Positions 1 through 22,297 of a stretch of DNA of 64,000 bases are shown here, in pieces. The notes beneath the pieces are model-generated. The model was not told where the DNA came from, did no database searches, and worked only from the letters and a program-made list of their open reading frames with translations. This DNA is from Tetradesmus obliquus (lineage: Eukaryota; Chlorophyta; Chlorophyceae; Sphaeropleales; Scenedesmaceae): positions 7,648,501 to 7,712,500 of the forward strand of contig CP126191.1 of assembly GCA_030272155.1 (NCBI GenBank), in the 5' to 3' direction. How positions within the stretch are numbered: position 1 is the first letter of the stretch; each line of letters opens with the position of its first letter. Made by a program: the position numbers and the translations under genes.

Positions 1-834
1 CAGCTCCTCATTGTCCTGCTCCTGGGTCTCCAACGCCTCATCCAGCAGAGCTCGGCGCAGCGCAGGGTCCACGTCACGCCTGCCAGGTGCAGCAGAGGCA
101 AGGCGGAGGACAGGAGACACCGTCATGAGCCGCGGAGGCTGAGCAGCAGTGAGGCAACGTTGCTGCTGGCGGCAGGTGCGAAGCTCTACCCTGCATGTGC
201 GAAACTCTACCCTACATGTGCCCGTGATGTGTAGCCAAGCATTGTGCCGGCACACGGTGGCGGCGCCAGCAGCAAGAGAGCTACAACAGCCCAGCAGCGT
301 GCCCGATTGGTGTGTTTCGCACCTGTGAAGGCGCGTTACATCCACCACGACTGTGCTCTCATCCTCGCCCAGGCGCGAGCCCTTGCTGCGGCTGCGTGGC
401 AGCCTGCCAGCTGCTGCTGAGCTGCTGTCAGGCTTGGGCAGCTCCACCTGAGCGCAGCACGGCACATCTGTCAGCGAAGATGCAGTGGGGCCACAAGACA
501 AGCCTGTGCGGAGGGCTCAAAACATGTTACGATGATATATGGCATGCATCTAGTCCACACAATATCTCCCATAAGGTGAGCACTGCCGCTCTCCAGGTGC
601 TGAGCATCGCAGCAAGTGTCAATGCTCAAATATTACTATTATTCGGCTGTAACATAGCCCCTCGTATACTGTAGCCCAGCAATTCAAGGCCTCCAGTGTG
701 CTGCTGGCTGGCCGCACCTCCAGGGAGCCCCTGCGCCTCAGCTGCGACTTCTGGCGCCTGATGCGCTGCTCCTCAACTGCCGCCTGCACCAGGTCCCTGC
801 TGTCCTGCTCACTCCTGGCAGCGTACTCGGCGGC
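1..834 (-). CDS. Partial unidentified gene, two supported exons, truncated by the window edge
   Basis: Two minus-strand exons look coding. The first (670-834) follows a CAG acceptor and ends at a GTATAC donor. It encodes 55 residues, charged and helical (contains SEQDSRDLVQAAVEEQ and an Arg-rich RRQKSQLRRRGS). The second (1-79) starts after GGCAG and encodes an acidic helix (RDVDPALRRALLDEALETQ); it continues beyond base 1. The phases of the two do not match, so at least one further exon must lie between them in 85-665. A weaker candidate exon upstream (about 1020-1087) reads through an aromatic and Lys-rich stretch with KFKKAFGMLF. I do not recognise the family. Composition suggests a coiled-coil or helical protein. 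The start codon was not located. Confidence 0.4.
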
Positions 835-1087
835 CTGCACACCACGGGCAACACAACAGCAGCAGGTTTGCTGATGCACTCCACTTGCGGTGCTAGGCGA
901 CATGGGCAGTACTTGCAGTACAACTACAAGAGCGCATTGCAGCAGCAGATCCAGCTGCTGTACCTGCTGCTGCTGCGGCGGCAACTGCCTGCATTGCGCA
1001 CCAGTTCGAATACATCGTAACAAACAGCATGCCAAAGGCCTTTTTGAACTTGAAGCGGTAGCTCGAGGCTCCCTCAAAAACCTCAAC

Positions 1088-2299
1088 CTACATGTGAGCC
1101 CCTGGCCAGCCCTTCTTCTGGCGGCACTCCAATTGCTCCATACGTGCCAGCATACTGGGCATGGCTGCCTAACTGAGTATCAAAAGACTCCCTCCTCGTG
1201 GTCATGCTAGCCGTGGCTGGGCCACACGATGGGCTTCTGACAAACAATTCGCACTGCGAATGTGTCTGAAGTCTGCTTTGTTCTCTGTGCTGAAAAGCGT
1301 GCAGACTCGACAGGCACTGTGAGATCGACGAACTTATCAGTATATGTGGGGTTGCTACGGCGCTGCTGGGTATCGCGTACACTCTCAACTGTCCATGAAG
1401 CGATGACGCGTGTGACGCATTAGCAATCCAGCTGCCGCAGCCTACAGCGACATGTATGTTTTTACTTTAGAGTATTGGTTAAAATAGTAAGACAAAACAA
1501 ATAGGGCAGCACGTGGTGAACTCCCCACGTTCCGCCTCAGCCTGGGCAAGGGCACGTGGTGCACTACCGACGGGTCTTAGATCAAATATGTACCGACCTG
1601 CCACCAGTGCAGGCGTCGACTGGGCTTTGATTAGCGCCACATATAGTGTCTTCGTGGGAACTGCTGATACAATGGCCTGGATGAAGACCCCAGTTCGCTG
1701 TCATGACAGGGTTCAAAGATGCTGTTTAAAGGCACAAGTGCACAGTCATCCCCACAGCTAAACGGGCAACCTGCATGCAGGTTACCTGCAACGCTACAAT
1801 AACGAAATCCCAACCACACCTGCTAAGCTCGTAGTGACCTGTCCTCTAGCCTGCTAGCTGAACTACACATGCCTTGAGGCACCAGCCGCAATGCACCAGG
1901 CGCTGTGCTGCAATTGAGCAGCAACACACTGCAAGCGACTGACCAGAACCCCGCAACACTGCACAAAGTGCTTGCGAAACACCTTTGAATGCAAAAAAAA
2001 ACACTACAAACACACAGGTGCGTAACAGGAGTAACATCCATCACTGGTGGAGCTAAACAAGCGTTGCAACGCCGCCTCTGTGACCCCTCTGCTTATTTTT
2101 TTCGTTCCGGGCGCTGGGCACCTCCTGTATCAGGGTGTTAGACGTGTCTTGCTGGTGGAGGCATTGCCTTGTGTCCCCTGCAGTCAGGTTCGCCTGACTG
2201 CTGCGTGTGACTAGCCAGTAGGATTTCGTCCCCCTTGGTAACAACAAAAAATACCTCTGTGACCCAGGCACAGCGCAAGCACAGCTGCTGACTGCTGAC
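1088..2299. other. Stretch without a recognisable gene
   Basis: I see no conserved reading frame, RNA gene or mobile element here. It may include the promoter and 5' end of the minus-strand gene on its left. Its right boundary is the start of CHD1-like sequence. Confidence 0.4.
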
Positions 2300-2737
2300 A
2301 GCTGTAGCAGCTGCGCTGCTGCTGCTGCTGCTGCTGCCTGTCTTGCGGCTGCCTATCATGGTGCTGCCTGTCCTGCTGCTGCCTGTCCTGCTGCTGCTTG
2401 TCGTGCTGCTGCCGGCGGTCCAGTTGTTGCTGCTGCTTGTTGTGCTGTTGCTGCTGCTGCTGCTGTGGCTGCTGGTGCAGATGCAGAGCTCTGCGGGGAT
2501 GCGCCATGCACCACAGGTTGTGATGGTTGCTGCACCTTACTGCCAGCAGCAGCAGCAGCAGCAGCACCTCCAGCTGCACTTGCGGGTGGTGGTGTGCCCG
2601 CAGGTGTGACAGACCTGCTGCCTGCCTTGATGCCTGCAACAGCAGCTGCTGGCTTCTCTTTCTTGGCTTTCACAGCTGGGGACGGCGACGCAGCATTGGA
2701 AGCACATGGTGCGCCTGCTGCCCTACTATGTGCCTTG

Positions 2738-2745
<8 letters not shown>
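2300..2745 (-). pseudogene. Decayed copy of part of the CHD1 last exon (Gln/Ala-rich region)
   Basis: This stretch aligns by eye with about 7683-8080 inside the last exon of CHD1, on the same strand. Shared landmarks include the runs gcggctgcctatcatggtgc and ttggctttcacagctgggga, the latter followed in both by g-a/c-ggcg-gcgcagca. Small insertions and deletions change the frame relative to the parent, so it no longer encodes the parental residues throughout. It has no splice sites, start or chromatin-remodeller domain of its own. It is best read as a fragment left by local duplication of CHD1, not a gene. The right end runs into an expanded CTG tract replacing the mixed Ala codons of the parent. 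Confidence 0.8.

Positions 2746-2820
<75 letters not shown>
2739..2820. repeat. (CTG)n/(CAG)n microsatellite, about 27 units
   Basis: Near-perfect CTG run with one GTT interruption. It lies at the edge of the CHD1-derived fragment where the parent gene has only imperfect Ala/Gln codons, so it probably expanded after the duplication. Confidence 0.95.
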
Positions 2821-2822
<2 letters not shown>

Positions 2823-3239
2823 CCTTGCGCTACTGCAGCGGCAGCAGCAGGAGTCAGCCCCTCTGCTTCCCAACAGCAAGCACAGCACTACTGTCATGTG
2901 ACTGGCATAACAGGCCCATGGTGCTGATGGCAGCATGAATTAGCAAAAAGCCGAGAACAGGTCCTCAGCACTCGACCTGCGGCACAACGCAACCCAGCAC
3001 AGCACGTCATAGCACAGCTCGCCACAGCACAGTGCACCACAGCACACCACGGCACAGTGCAGCGTGATGCTACACCCCACAATTGGTCTGACAGGGATGC
3101 CACAAGGTATCAGGCTTGCCATTCTGCCTAGGCAGGTGGACAAATTATACTCTCAAACAGCACACTGCTTGCAGCAGCAAGCTGCAGCACCCACAGTGCT
3201 GATTGCATTGCTACAGGGAGTGGCAGCAGCATATCTCTT

Positions 3240-3345
3240 GCCCCTCAGGTCACCTCAGGATGGCCGCCAGTTCCTCCTTGCCAACAGCATGGTGATTTCA
3301 ATATCGTTGCCGTGAGCTGCAGGGTCCAGCACGGTGCGGCCAAAG
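3240..3345 (-). pseudogene. Decayed copy of CHD1 exon 20
   Basis: Minus-strand sequence here resembles CHD1 exon 20 (11310-11397) with flanking intron. The copy keeps the start of the exon, coding GRTVLDPAA, and the end with its splice-donor context (cctcaggtcacctcaggatgg on the plus strand versus ccccaggtcacctgaggatgg in the parent). The middle has lost the frame, so the conserved FGKEELAAIL segment is not encoded. Similarity extends weakly into the adjoining intron, which indicates DNA-level duplication and not a processed retrocopy. It lies upstream (minus strand) of the 2300-2745 fragment, in the parental order. Confidence 0.75.
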
Positions 3346-3656
3346 GGAGCAGCACCGATGGCATGGCCATGCGGCAGGCTTTCTTTCTTATACGCACATG
3401 CTGCTGGAACGGCCCCAACACCCTCCAAATCACAGTGCACACATGTGCTGATCCAGAAAACAACAAATGTGCTGCATAGCAGATTAATTGCATGGTGGCC
3501 ATGCAGTGGTGCATTATTGTCGACATGTTTCTGAGCGTCGCCTGTCCTTTCGACGGCGTCACGACAAAAGCACAATCGTCTATTTAGACGAGCAGTCCGA
3601 CATAATCAGATTCGGCAGCAGCACAGCTACATCACGTAACTTGATGTCCATGCATG

Positions 3657-3685
3657 GCCGACAGCTGTCGGCCGCCTATAGGCGG
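3657..3685. promoter_or_regulatory. Twin perfect palindromes upstream of a TATA box
   Basis: GCCGACAGCTGTCGGC (3657-3672) and CCGCCTATAGGCGG (3672-3685) are both perfect palindromes and share one base. They end 26 bases before the TATA box of the secreted-protein gene. Such sites could bind dimeric regulators or form hairpins; the function is inferred from position only. Confidence 0.6.
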
Positions 3686-3711
3686 TCGATGCACGGTCTG
3701 CGCCCTATCTA

Positions 3712-3718
3712 TATAAAA
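3712..3718 (+). promoter_or_regulatory. TATA box of the small secreted-protein gene
   Basis: TATAAAA in the context ctatctatataaaaggcttg, about 200 bases before the ATG at 3915. It is the clearest TATA box in the window and supports a real transcription unit on the plus strand. Confidence 0.6.
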
Positions 3719-3914
3719 GGCTTGCCAGCCTATTACCAACATACGTCATGCCGTCGCAGATGAGGTCAGACGCAATATGGCGCCGGCGGGCCGGGGTGCG
3801 ACGCTGCTGCAGCAGCGTCGCATTAGCTAATGCTTTGTTGATACCATTTGAGGCCTCACTTCGTCACATAGTCCACCCATTCGTATCGCTCCCTTGTCCT
3901 CATCTTCGACTACC

Positions 3915-4801
3915 ATGCAGCGCATCTACGTTGCGGTGCTGCTTTTGGCGTTGGTGTGCCTGTCTGGAGCCCCTGGGGGTAAGGCGTGCACGTGCTGGCC
4001 AGCACCATGGTGGCTGATCATCGACTGTTACATCTGTTGCTTGCGCTGTAGAGTGTTGCTGGCCAGCACCATGGTGGCTGATCATGATCCAATCAGCTGC
4101 TGAGCTGCTGATCATGACGGGAGGCACATTGTACACATCATCATCAGGGTGGATCATGATGTGCATGCATGCTCATAAATGTAGCTAAACACCCATCTAT
4201 GGCAATGAAACTGCATCACTGTCTGATCTTCCACTGTTCCTTGCGTCCCTCCTCCTGCCCACCTGCATGTACTACACAGGGGTGCACAGTGCAGGAACTG
4301 AGGTCATCCATGACAGCATCGACCAGCCAGGCTATCAAGAGAAGTATGTGATCCAGTCCAAGAAAGATGGCACGACGAAGTATCATGTACAGGCAACTAT
4401 TGGCGGACGCAAACTCCTCTTCCGCGGTGAGCAGCATACCTAGCTCAGCTTCATTAAGAAGCCATGGCAACCTGCCCAGGCAAGCAGTTGTGGCTGTATC
4501 ATTGATGCGTGAGCGAGCATGGCGACAGCCTTCATTTTGCAGTCGTGTAATTGATCTGCCATCAGCACAACTCAGCGGGCAATTTGCCTGGCCAACAACT
4601 GCTCAGCCATAGCTATGGCCTATAGGAGCAGGACCTGCATCCTGCAAAATGCAGCTGCAGCGCTGCTGACTCAAAGCATTTGCAGGTGGCGTGTTGGTGA
4701 GCCACTTGATTGCACTCCTATGCAAGCATTGTTAGCAGGCACAATTACGGCATGACTCATTCCGGCAGGTTGCTAGCAGCGCTGCTTGCCACTACTTCTG
4801 A
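3915..4801 (+). CDS. Small secreted protein, about 84 aa, unknown family
   Basis: Exon 1 (3915-3978) encodes a classic signal peptide: MQRIYVAVLLLALVCLSGAP, a basic residue then a hydrophobic core and small residues. It ends at a strong donor GGTAAGG. Exon 2 (4280-4426) follows CACAG and continues in frame with a polar segment (GTEVIHDSIDQPGYQEKYVI, then a Lys-rich turn and ATIGGRKLLFR) before GTGAGC. The end is less certain. An 11-nt exon (4686-4696) plus a last exon (4769-4801) gives a tail ending ACHYF and a TGA. Skipping the micro-exon gives an earlier stop two codons after the Arg. A TATA box lies about 200 bases upstream and a TGTAA signal at 5637-5641. No family recognised; a secreted or wall-associated protein is the natural inference. 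It is flanked by CHD1-derived fragments on the other strand. Confidence 0.6.
3993..4085. repeat. 29-bp direct repeat inside intron 1 of the secreted-protein gene
   Basis: An identical 29-base unit beginning tgctggccagcaccatgg and ending ctgatcat occurs at 3993-4021 and 4057-4085, offset by 64 bases. The first copy lies within a larger palindrome (GTGCTGGCCAGCAC). TGATCAT motifs recur just downstream. Confidence 0.85.
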
Positions 4802-6466
4802 CCTGTGCACCCAAAAGCCTGTTACGGTCAGTGGTAAGTATTCTCTTCTTTCCTCCAGTCTTAGATTACTCAGCCGTATCGTAACTTGAGTCACACGCTG
4901 TTGCAACTCAGCTGCCATGCCACGTGGGAGAAGCTGCAGGCTGTGCCTCTCGGAAGAGGACACAACCTGCACCACAGCGGAGATGCACAGTGCCTGTGAA
5001 GCACACTGCGCAATGAGATACCAGCAGTAGCATTGCTGCAAATATGCCAGACGTGTTGTTGCTGCTAACAAAGGAATCACACCCCCATGGACTGCTGCGC
5101 CTCCTGCCACATTGCAATGTAGGCTGGTCCCTTGAGCTACAACCAGCGAAGATCCTGCTATCCTGAGCTACTGCGTACAGAAGAGATCCTGCTACACCGG
5201 TGCTGAAGAGTTGCTTCTGCTGGCTGCTTCCGTTGGCTGTTTTTTCACATGAACATATCCGGTCACGTGTGTGACTGCAGTCTGTTGCTGATGAGCAGGG
5301 ACTGTATGTGATTCACGGCGTCACGGCTATGATATGATGTGTGTGGTGCGTATGGTGATGAAAGTGCGCAATAAACAGCTTGTACAAGCTTGGCTTGCTA
5401 CTTGGTGGTTGGATGAGCGATGCGATTCACAACAGTTGACGTTGCTGACATGACTGTGGAAAAGTGGATGGTGTGTGTTGTGGATGTTGTTTGGTGTGGT
5501 CACCCAACACACAAACGTGCACACAAGCACATGCTGCCATGCCCCCCTGAGGATGTGCACAACACAGCTGGCTCCTGACCAGTCTGTGCGCAGTGCAGTG
5601 TGCTGCAACAGTGATACTACTGTTCAAATACCCACGTGTAACAAGAAGATGTGGATGGAGCTGGCTGTTGCCGTCAAACTGAAGGCGGGATGGGACAGAT
5701 GCTTAAAGTAGACCCAAGACAAGGTTCACTTCTTGTATCAGCAATGGTACGTCATGCAGGCCACAGGGCACGCACAACTGTTCTCAATATTAGTGGCAAC
5801 TGTAGCCTGGCATGTACATGGCAGTTACCAGCGATGCACGGCAATGAATCTGCACAGCTCTGCAACCACGTCCAACATTAACACAATGCAGTTGCACAGA
5901 ACAGATGTGGTTGATGAATTACAGACGTACAGTACTGGCGCATGGAGATCACCACCCACAGCCGGGCATGTGAAGACATTGCAGCTGTTGTATGCATGTG
6001 CAGTGGCTCACATCACACCATCGAAAAGGCTATACATACACGCGTGAAAGGAAGTTGGCGCTGCTGTGCAAACGATGTAAAACCTTTGACTTAATTTCTT
6101 GAAGAAGGGTCAGAACCGGACCAGACATAGCAGAAAGGTTCCAGGACTCATGATACAGCAGAAGCGAACTCTGCCTTTTTATTCCTTGGATTGCTAGAGA
6201 TACAGCACCGCCACTTCAAGGTGTACATTTATGTGTAGTGAAATGGTGGTGCAACACTGTGATTTACTTTGACCCTACATACGAAGGACTGGTTGAAAGT
6301 CCCAGCTTCTGTCAATGCATCGTCACATGACAGGGTTCAGATGCTGTGAAGACCCTTTTAGATGAGATGTGAAGGGACACAGGACATGAATGCAAAGGCA
6401 ACCGTATAAATTGTTACAACCGTAAAGGAACCGCATGCAATACAGCTGCATAACATTTGCCCACCA
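4802..6466. other. 3' region of the secreted-protein gene, then no recognisable gene
   Basis: A TGTAA signal at 5637-5641 is the first plausible poly(A) signal for the plus-strand gene and would give an 0.8-kb 3' UTR. From there to 6466 I see no conserved frame, RNA or element. Confidence 0.35.
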
Positions 6467-6880
6467 GCCGCAAAGGATGGTGCTACAGGCTTCTGCTTCT
6501 GCTGCCGGTAGGCGTGGCCATGTGCCGAGTTAGCTCCTGCTGCGGCTGCCCCTGCCACGCGAGTGCTGGCGCCGCCTGTCCACCCTGCTACGGCTGCTGC
6601 TCCTCCTTCTGCGTTACGCAGGCATCCGCGACCCTGGACACAAGGATGCACCGCAGAGGCACCGCTGCAGGCTTGCGTAGTCTCACTCTGCCTGCTTCTA
6701 CTCCTGCTGTACTAACCACGTCTAAGTCTGCTACCCCCTTGACTGTCCCTGATGCTGCAGTACCCCCTACTGCTGCCATACTGCTCCTTGTGCCTACTGT
6801 CTCGCTCATGGCGCGAGCGATGGTAACGATCCCTGCTTCTGCTTCTGCTGCGGCTGGAGCTCCTGCTTCTGCTTCTGCCA
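6467..6880 (-). pseudogene. Decayed copy of the CHD1 SR-rich tail
   Basis: This segment matches about 7190-7535 in the last exon of CHD1 on the same strand. A nearly identical block contains taccccctactgctgcc, ctgctccttgtgcctactgt and ctcgctcatg. The parent encodes Arg-Ser repeats here. In the copy, substitutions and indels break the SR register. It lies immediately beyond the CHD1 stop codon and poly(A) signal, so it is not part of the normal transcript. Together with the 2300-2745 and 3240-3345 fragments it shows repeated local duplication of the 3' half of CHD1. Confidence 0.75.
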
Positions 6881-6897
6881 TGAAACAGCACAAAGTC

Positions 6898-6902
6898 TTA
6901 CA
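6898..6902 (-). terminator. Poly(A) signal TGTAA for CHD1
   Basis: TTACA on the plus strand (TGTAA on the minus strand), 204 nt after the CHD1 stop, the usual spacing in chlorophyte genes and the same as at other genes in this window. Confidence 0.6.
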
Positions 6903-7105
6903 ACACTGCACACAGTGGTGAATGCAAATCTCACTGAGACACAACATGAACACGACAAACAAGAAGCTGAACAACACCAATAACACCCAAAACTGGTTGA
7001 AGCAGCTTGTGCACTTAGCCCGCACAGTCAGCAGCCGCCTTTTAGCATCTAACACTGGGTGCTGCCACAGAAAGCAAACAACAACTCGGCTGCTAAGTGC
7101 AGCTG

Positions 7106-19235
<12,130 letters not shown>

Positions 19236-19765
19236 GCTTGAAATCCAGCGCGAATGCTACATAATCGCTGCAAGACAAGCCCAGATGCCGTGCGTTCGGA
19301 TCCCCTGCAGCTGCTCTAACCGTGTGAGCGAGTGAACAATCGTCAAATATGGTAAGTAGTATACAGAAACACAAAAGGGCTGTGAGGAGAGCTCAACGAG
19401 GCAGATCGATTGGTTAGGTTTGTAGGTCTTGATGTGATAAGTATTTACATCCTTGTCCGTAGACATAACGGCAGCAAAATGTCCTGTGGCTGTTTGCCAC
19501 CAGCCAACACGGTCACATGGGTGGCATGTTACACCATTACTGCACTGCTGCTCTCTTTCTCGGCACATGCCAGTGCCATGGGTGAAAGATGTGTTGTTCA
19601 TGTGATTTGCTTACGAGGCTGTATGCTTCAGAACATTTTAAGCGCTATGCTGCGCAGCTAGACAGCACCAATGTTTCACACATAACCGTTTGCAGGAGCT
19701 GTGCTGAGCCATCAACAACTTGAAAGCATATTCGCTCTAGATCTATTCATTTGAACTGCTTCAGC
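19236..19765. promoter_or_regulatory. Divergent intergenic region between CHD1 and DPH6
   Basis: 530 bases separate the two start codons, transcribed away from each other, so both promoters must lie here. I see no clear TATA box and no other coding sequence. Confidence 0.55.
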
Positions 19766-21142
19766 ATGAAAGTGGTGGCACTTGTCAGGTGCTGGTCTGC
19801 TGTACTGCTTGATGCTGCAGCCGCCATCAGCAAGGGCTCTGCCAGCTCACTACTGGACTGCTTTTGGTAATGCAGTGGAGGCAAGGACTCATGCTTCAGC
19901 ATGCATCTGTGTGGGTTGCATGGCCACCAGGTGAGCGTGGCCTCACCTTCAGCAGCAGCTACACCAGCTGGGTGCCAGCAGCAGAGTGCTGCAGGAGTTG
20001 CGCAAGGAAACCACAGCATGACTATCTCTGGATACCTCATGCAAGAATTGCAGAGAACAAGCATCTGCACAAGCAATTGTACAACGTGTCGGCAAGACAG
20101 ATGCAACAACGCAAGGGCTGCTGGGGTTCTGATTTTCTGCAAGGCCCCACTGTGTTTGGCTTGCTGCAGGTTGTGGCCCTTGCCAACCTGCTGCCCCCAG
20201 ACAGCAACACAGACGAGCTTGACAGCTACATGTACCAGACGGTGAGCAGCGTGCAGCAGGCGCTCCTAATGGCTCTCCGCCCAGTCATCCTGCAGTGCGC
20301 TTGCTGCCACTGCACTGCATGCATATGCAAGCAGGCCTGCCTAATATCCTTGCACATGCATGCATGCATGCATGCATGCACGAGTCCGTGCCGTTACGAG
20401 TTGTTTCAGCACGCACGTGCCTCACACGGTGCTGCTTAACTGCCGTCTGGCGTGCTGCAGGTGGGCCACCAGCTGGTTGCTGCCTACGCAGCATGCACGG
20501 GCCTGCCCCTGTACAGGCGCAGAATCCATGGCGCAAGCACTGCGCAGGTGACCAGCAGCAGGAGCAACAGCAGCAGCAGTCATTCTCGAGGTGCAGGCCA
20601 TAGTGCGTCTTCACTACCACTAGCACTAGCAGTAGCACAAGCACTGACACTAGCACTAGCTCTAGCACTTGTAACAAACACTAGTGATGACTATCCAGCC
20701 TTCAGCAATGACGAGTTGAAGTCGCCTGAAAGCCCACAGCGCTGCAAACAGCGGCCGCTTTCACTTCAAGGTTCATGCAAGCAAACTGCACCGTATGCCC
20801 TGCAGCCCTGACTCCGTTCAATCTGTTCACAGCAGCGCCGCTGCTCTTGCTGCTGCTGCTGCTGCTGGTGCGCTGCGCTGCAGGGCCTGTCATACAGCTG
20901 CACAGCAGGCGATGAGGTGGAGGACCTCACCGCACTGCTGGCCTTTGTGAAGGTGAGGCCACAGCCAGCTGCAGCCACAGCCGCAGCAACAAGCAGCAGC
21001 AGGTTGCTTGTGCCAGGCAGGGTGCATGAGGCCGCAGCTTCGCGCAGCTGCTTTTGTGACTCCAGCGTGGTGTGCCATGCTCGTGCTTTTGACCAAGATT
21101 ACTAGCATCTTTTGGGGGTAGCCTGAGCATTGTAGGGTCTTG

Positions 21143-21174
<32 letters not shown>

Positions 21175-22219
21175 GGCTGCACGCACCACAGGAGCGGCAC
21201 CCTGATGTACAGGGCGTGGCGTCTGGCGCCATTGCCTCTGACTACCAGCGCCTGAGGGTGGAGAGCGTGAGTGTGCAGCCTGATGCAGCAGCAACAGCAG
21301 CAGCAGCAGCAGCAGTGTGGTAGTGACTGCGCAAATTGCTTGGGGCTGAGAGAAGAGCTGTGGGGTGCATGCTCCATCGCCTGACTTGCAACAGTGCAGT
21401 GCAGCAGCCGTCCTCAGTCTGCCGGCCTATACACGATCAGCATCAATTGCTTGACCTGCAGCTGAGTGCGGATCGCCGGAGTGTGGCTGCTGCTGCCTGA
21501 TTGTTGATTTACCCCCATCTTTTGCTGCTGCTGCTGCTGCTGCTGCTGGCGGCAGGTGTGCTCTCGCCTGGGCTTGGTGTCCCTGGGCTACCTGTGGCAC
21601 CAACCCCAGGACCAGCTGCTCAGGTGGGCTCCCAGCACCAGCTTGCGTGCAGCGCATGTCACCTGCATGACTCCTTCAGCGCCAGCCACACACTGAACAC
21701 AACATGTAAGGGCACACATGACACAGCCTGGTGAGCAGTTCTGGTGTGGCCGGGGCTCCTGCTTGCTGAATGTGAAGGTGAATGCTGCCTAATCACACAC
21801 GCACGGTCAGTGGCAAAGTCTAACCTCAAGCTGCATCAGCCCGCATGCTGCATCATCATCATCACAGCCCAAAGTGCCTGGAACGTCCTGTGCTGCTGCC
21901 CCCTTGAGCTGCTGCCAGCCGTGCTCTGTGCTTCTACTGGGCTGGCGTGGGCTCCCCTGCTGTTTGTGCTCAACTGGTGTACGTGCTGCTGCAGCGACAT
22001 GATTGCCAACAAGATTGAGGCGGTGCTGGTCAAGGTGGGCAGAGCAGCACCAGCTAAGACAGCGGCCTGCTTGCTCCATGGCACGTCTGCTCTATTCTCG
22101 GGCCTTGGGACCATCCTACCACTGCTGTCATGGCAAGATGCTCGCATGCTTTGACTGTAGCTGGCGCATTGAAAAATCACTGCTGTTACACTCAGCTGGT
22201 AGCTGCATACCCATTAGTG

Positions 22220-22297
<78 letters not shown>

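Noticed and set aside
2343-2938. Poly-Leu, poly-Cys and poly-Ala frames over the CTG tract
   Set aside because: Any frame through a trinucleotide repeat is open; there is no independent coding signal.
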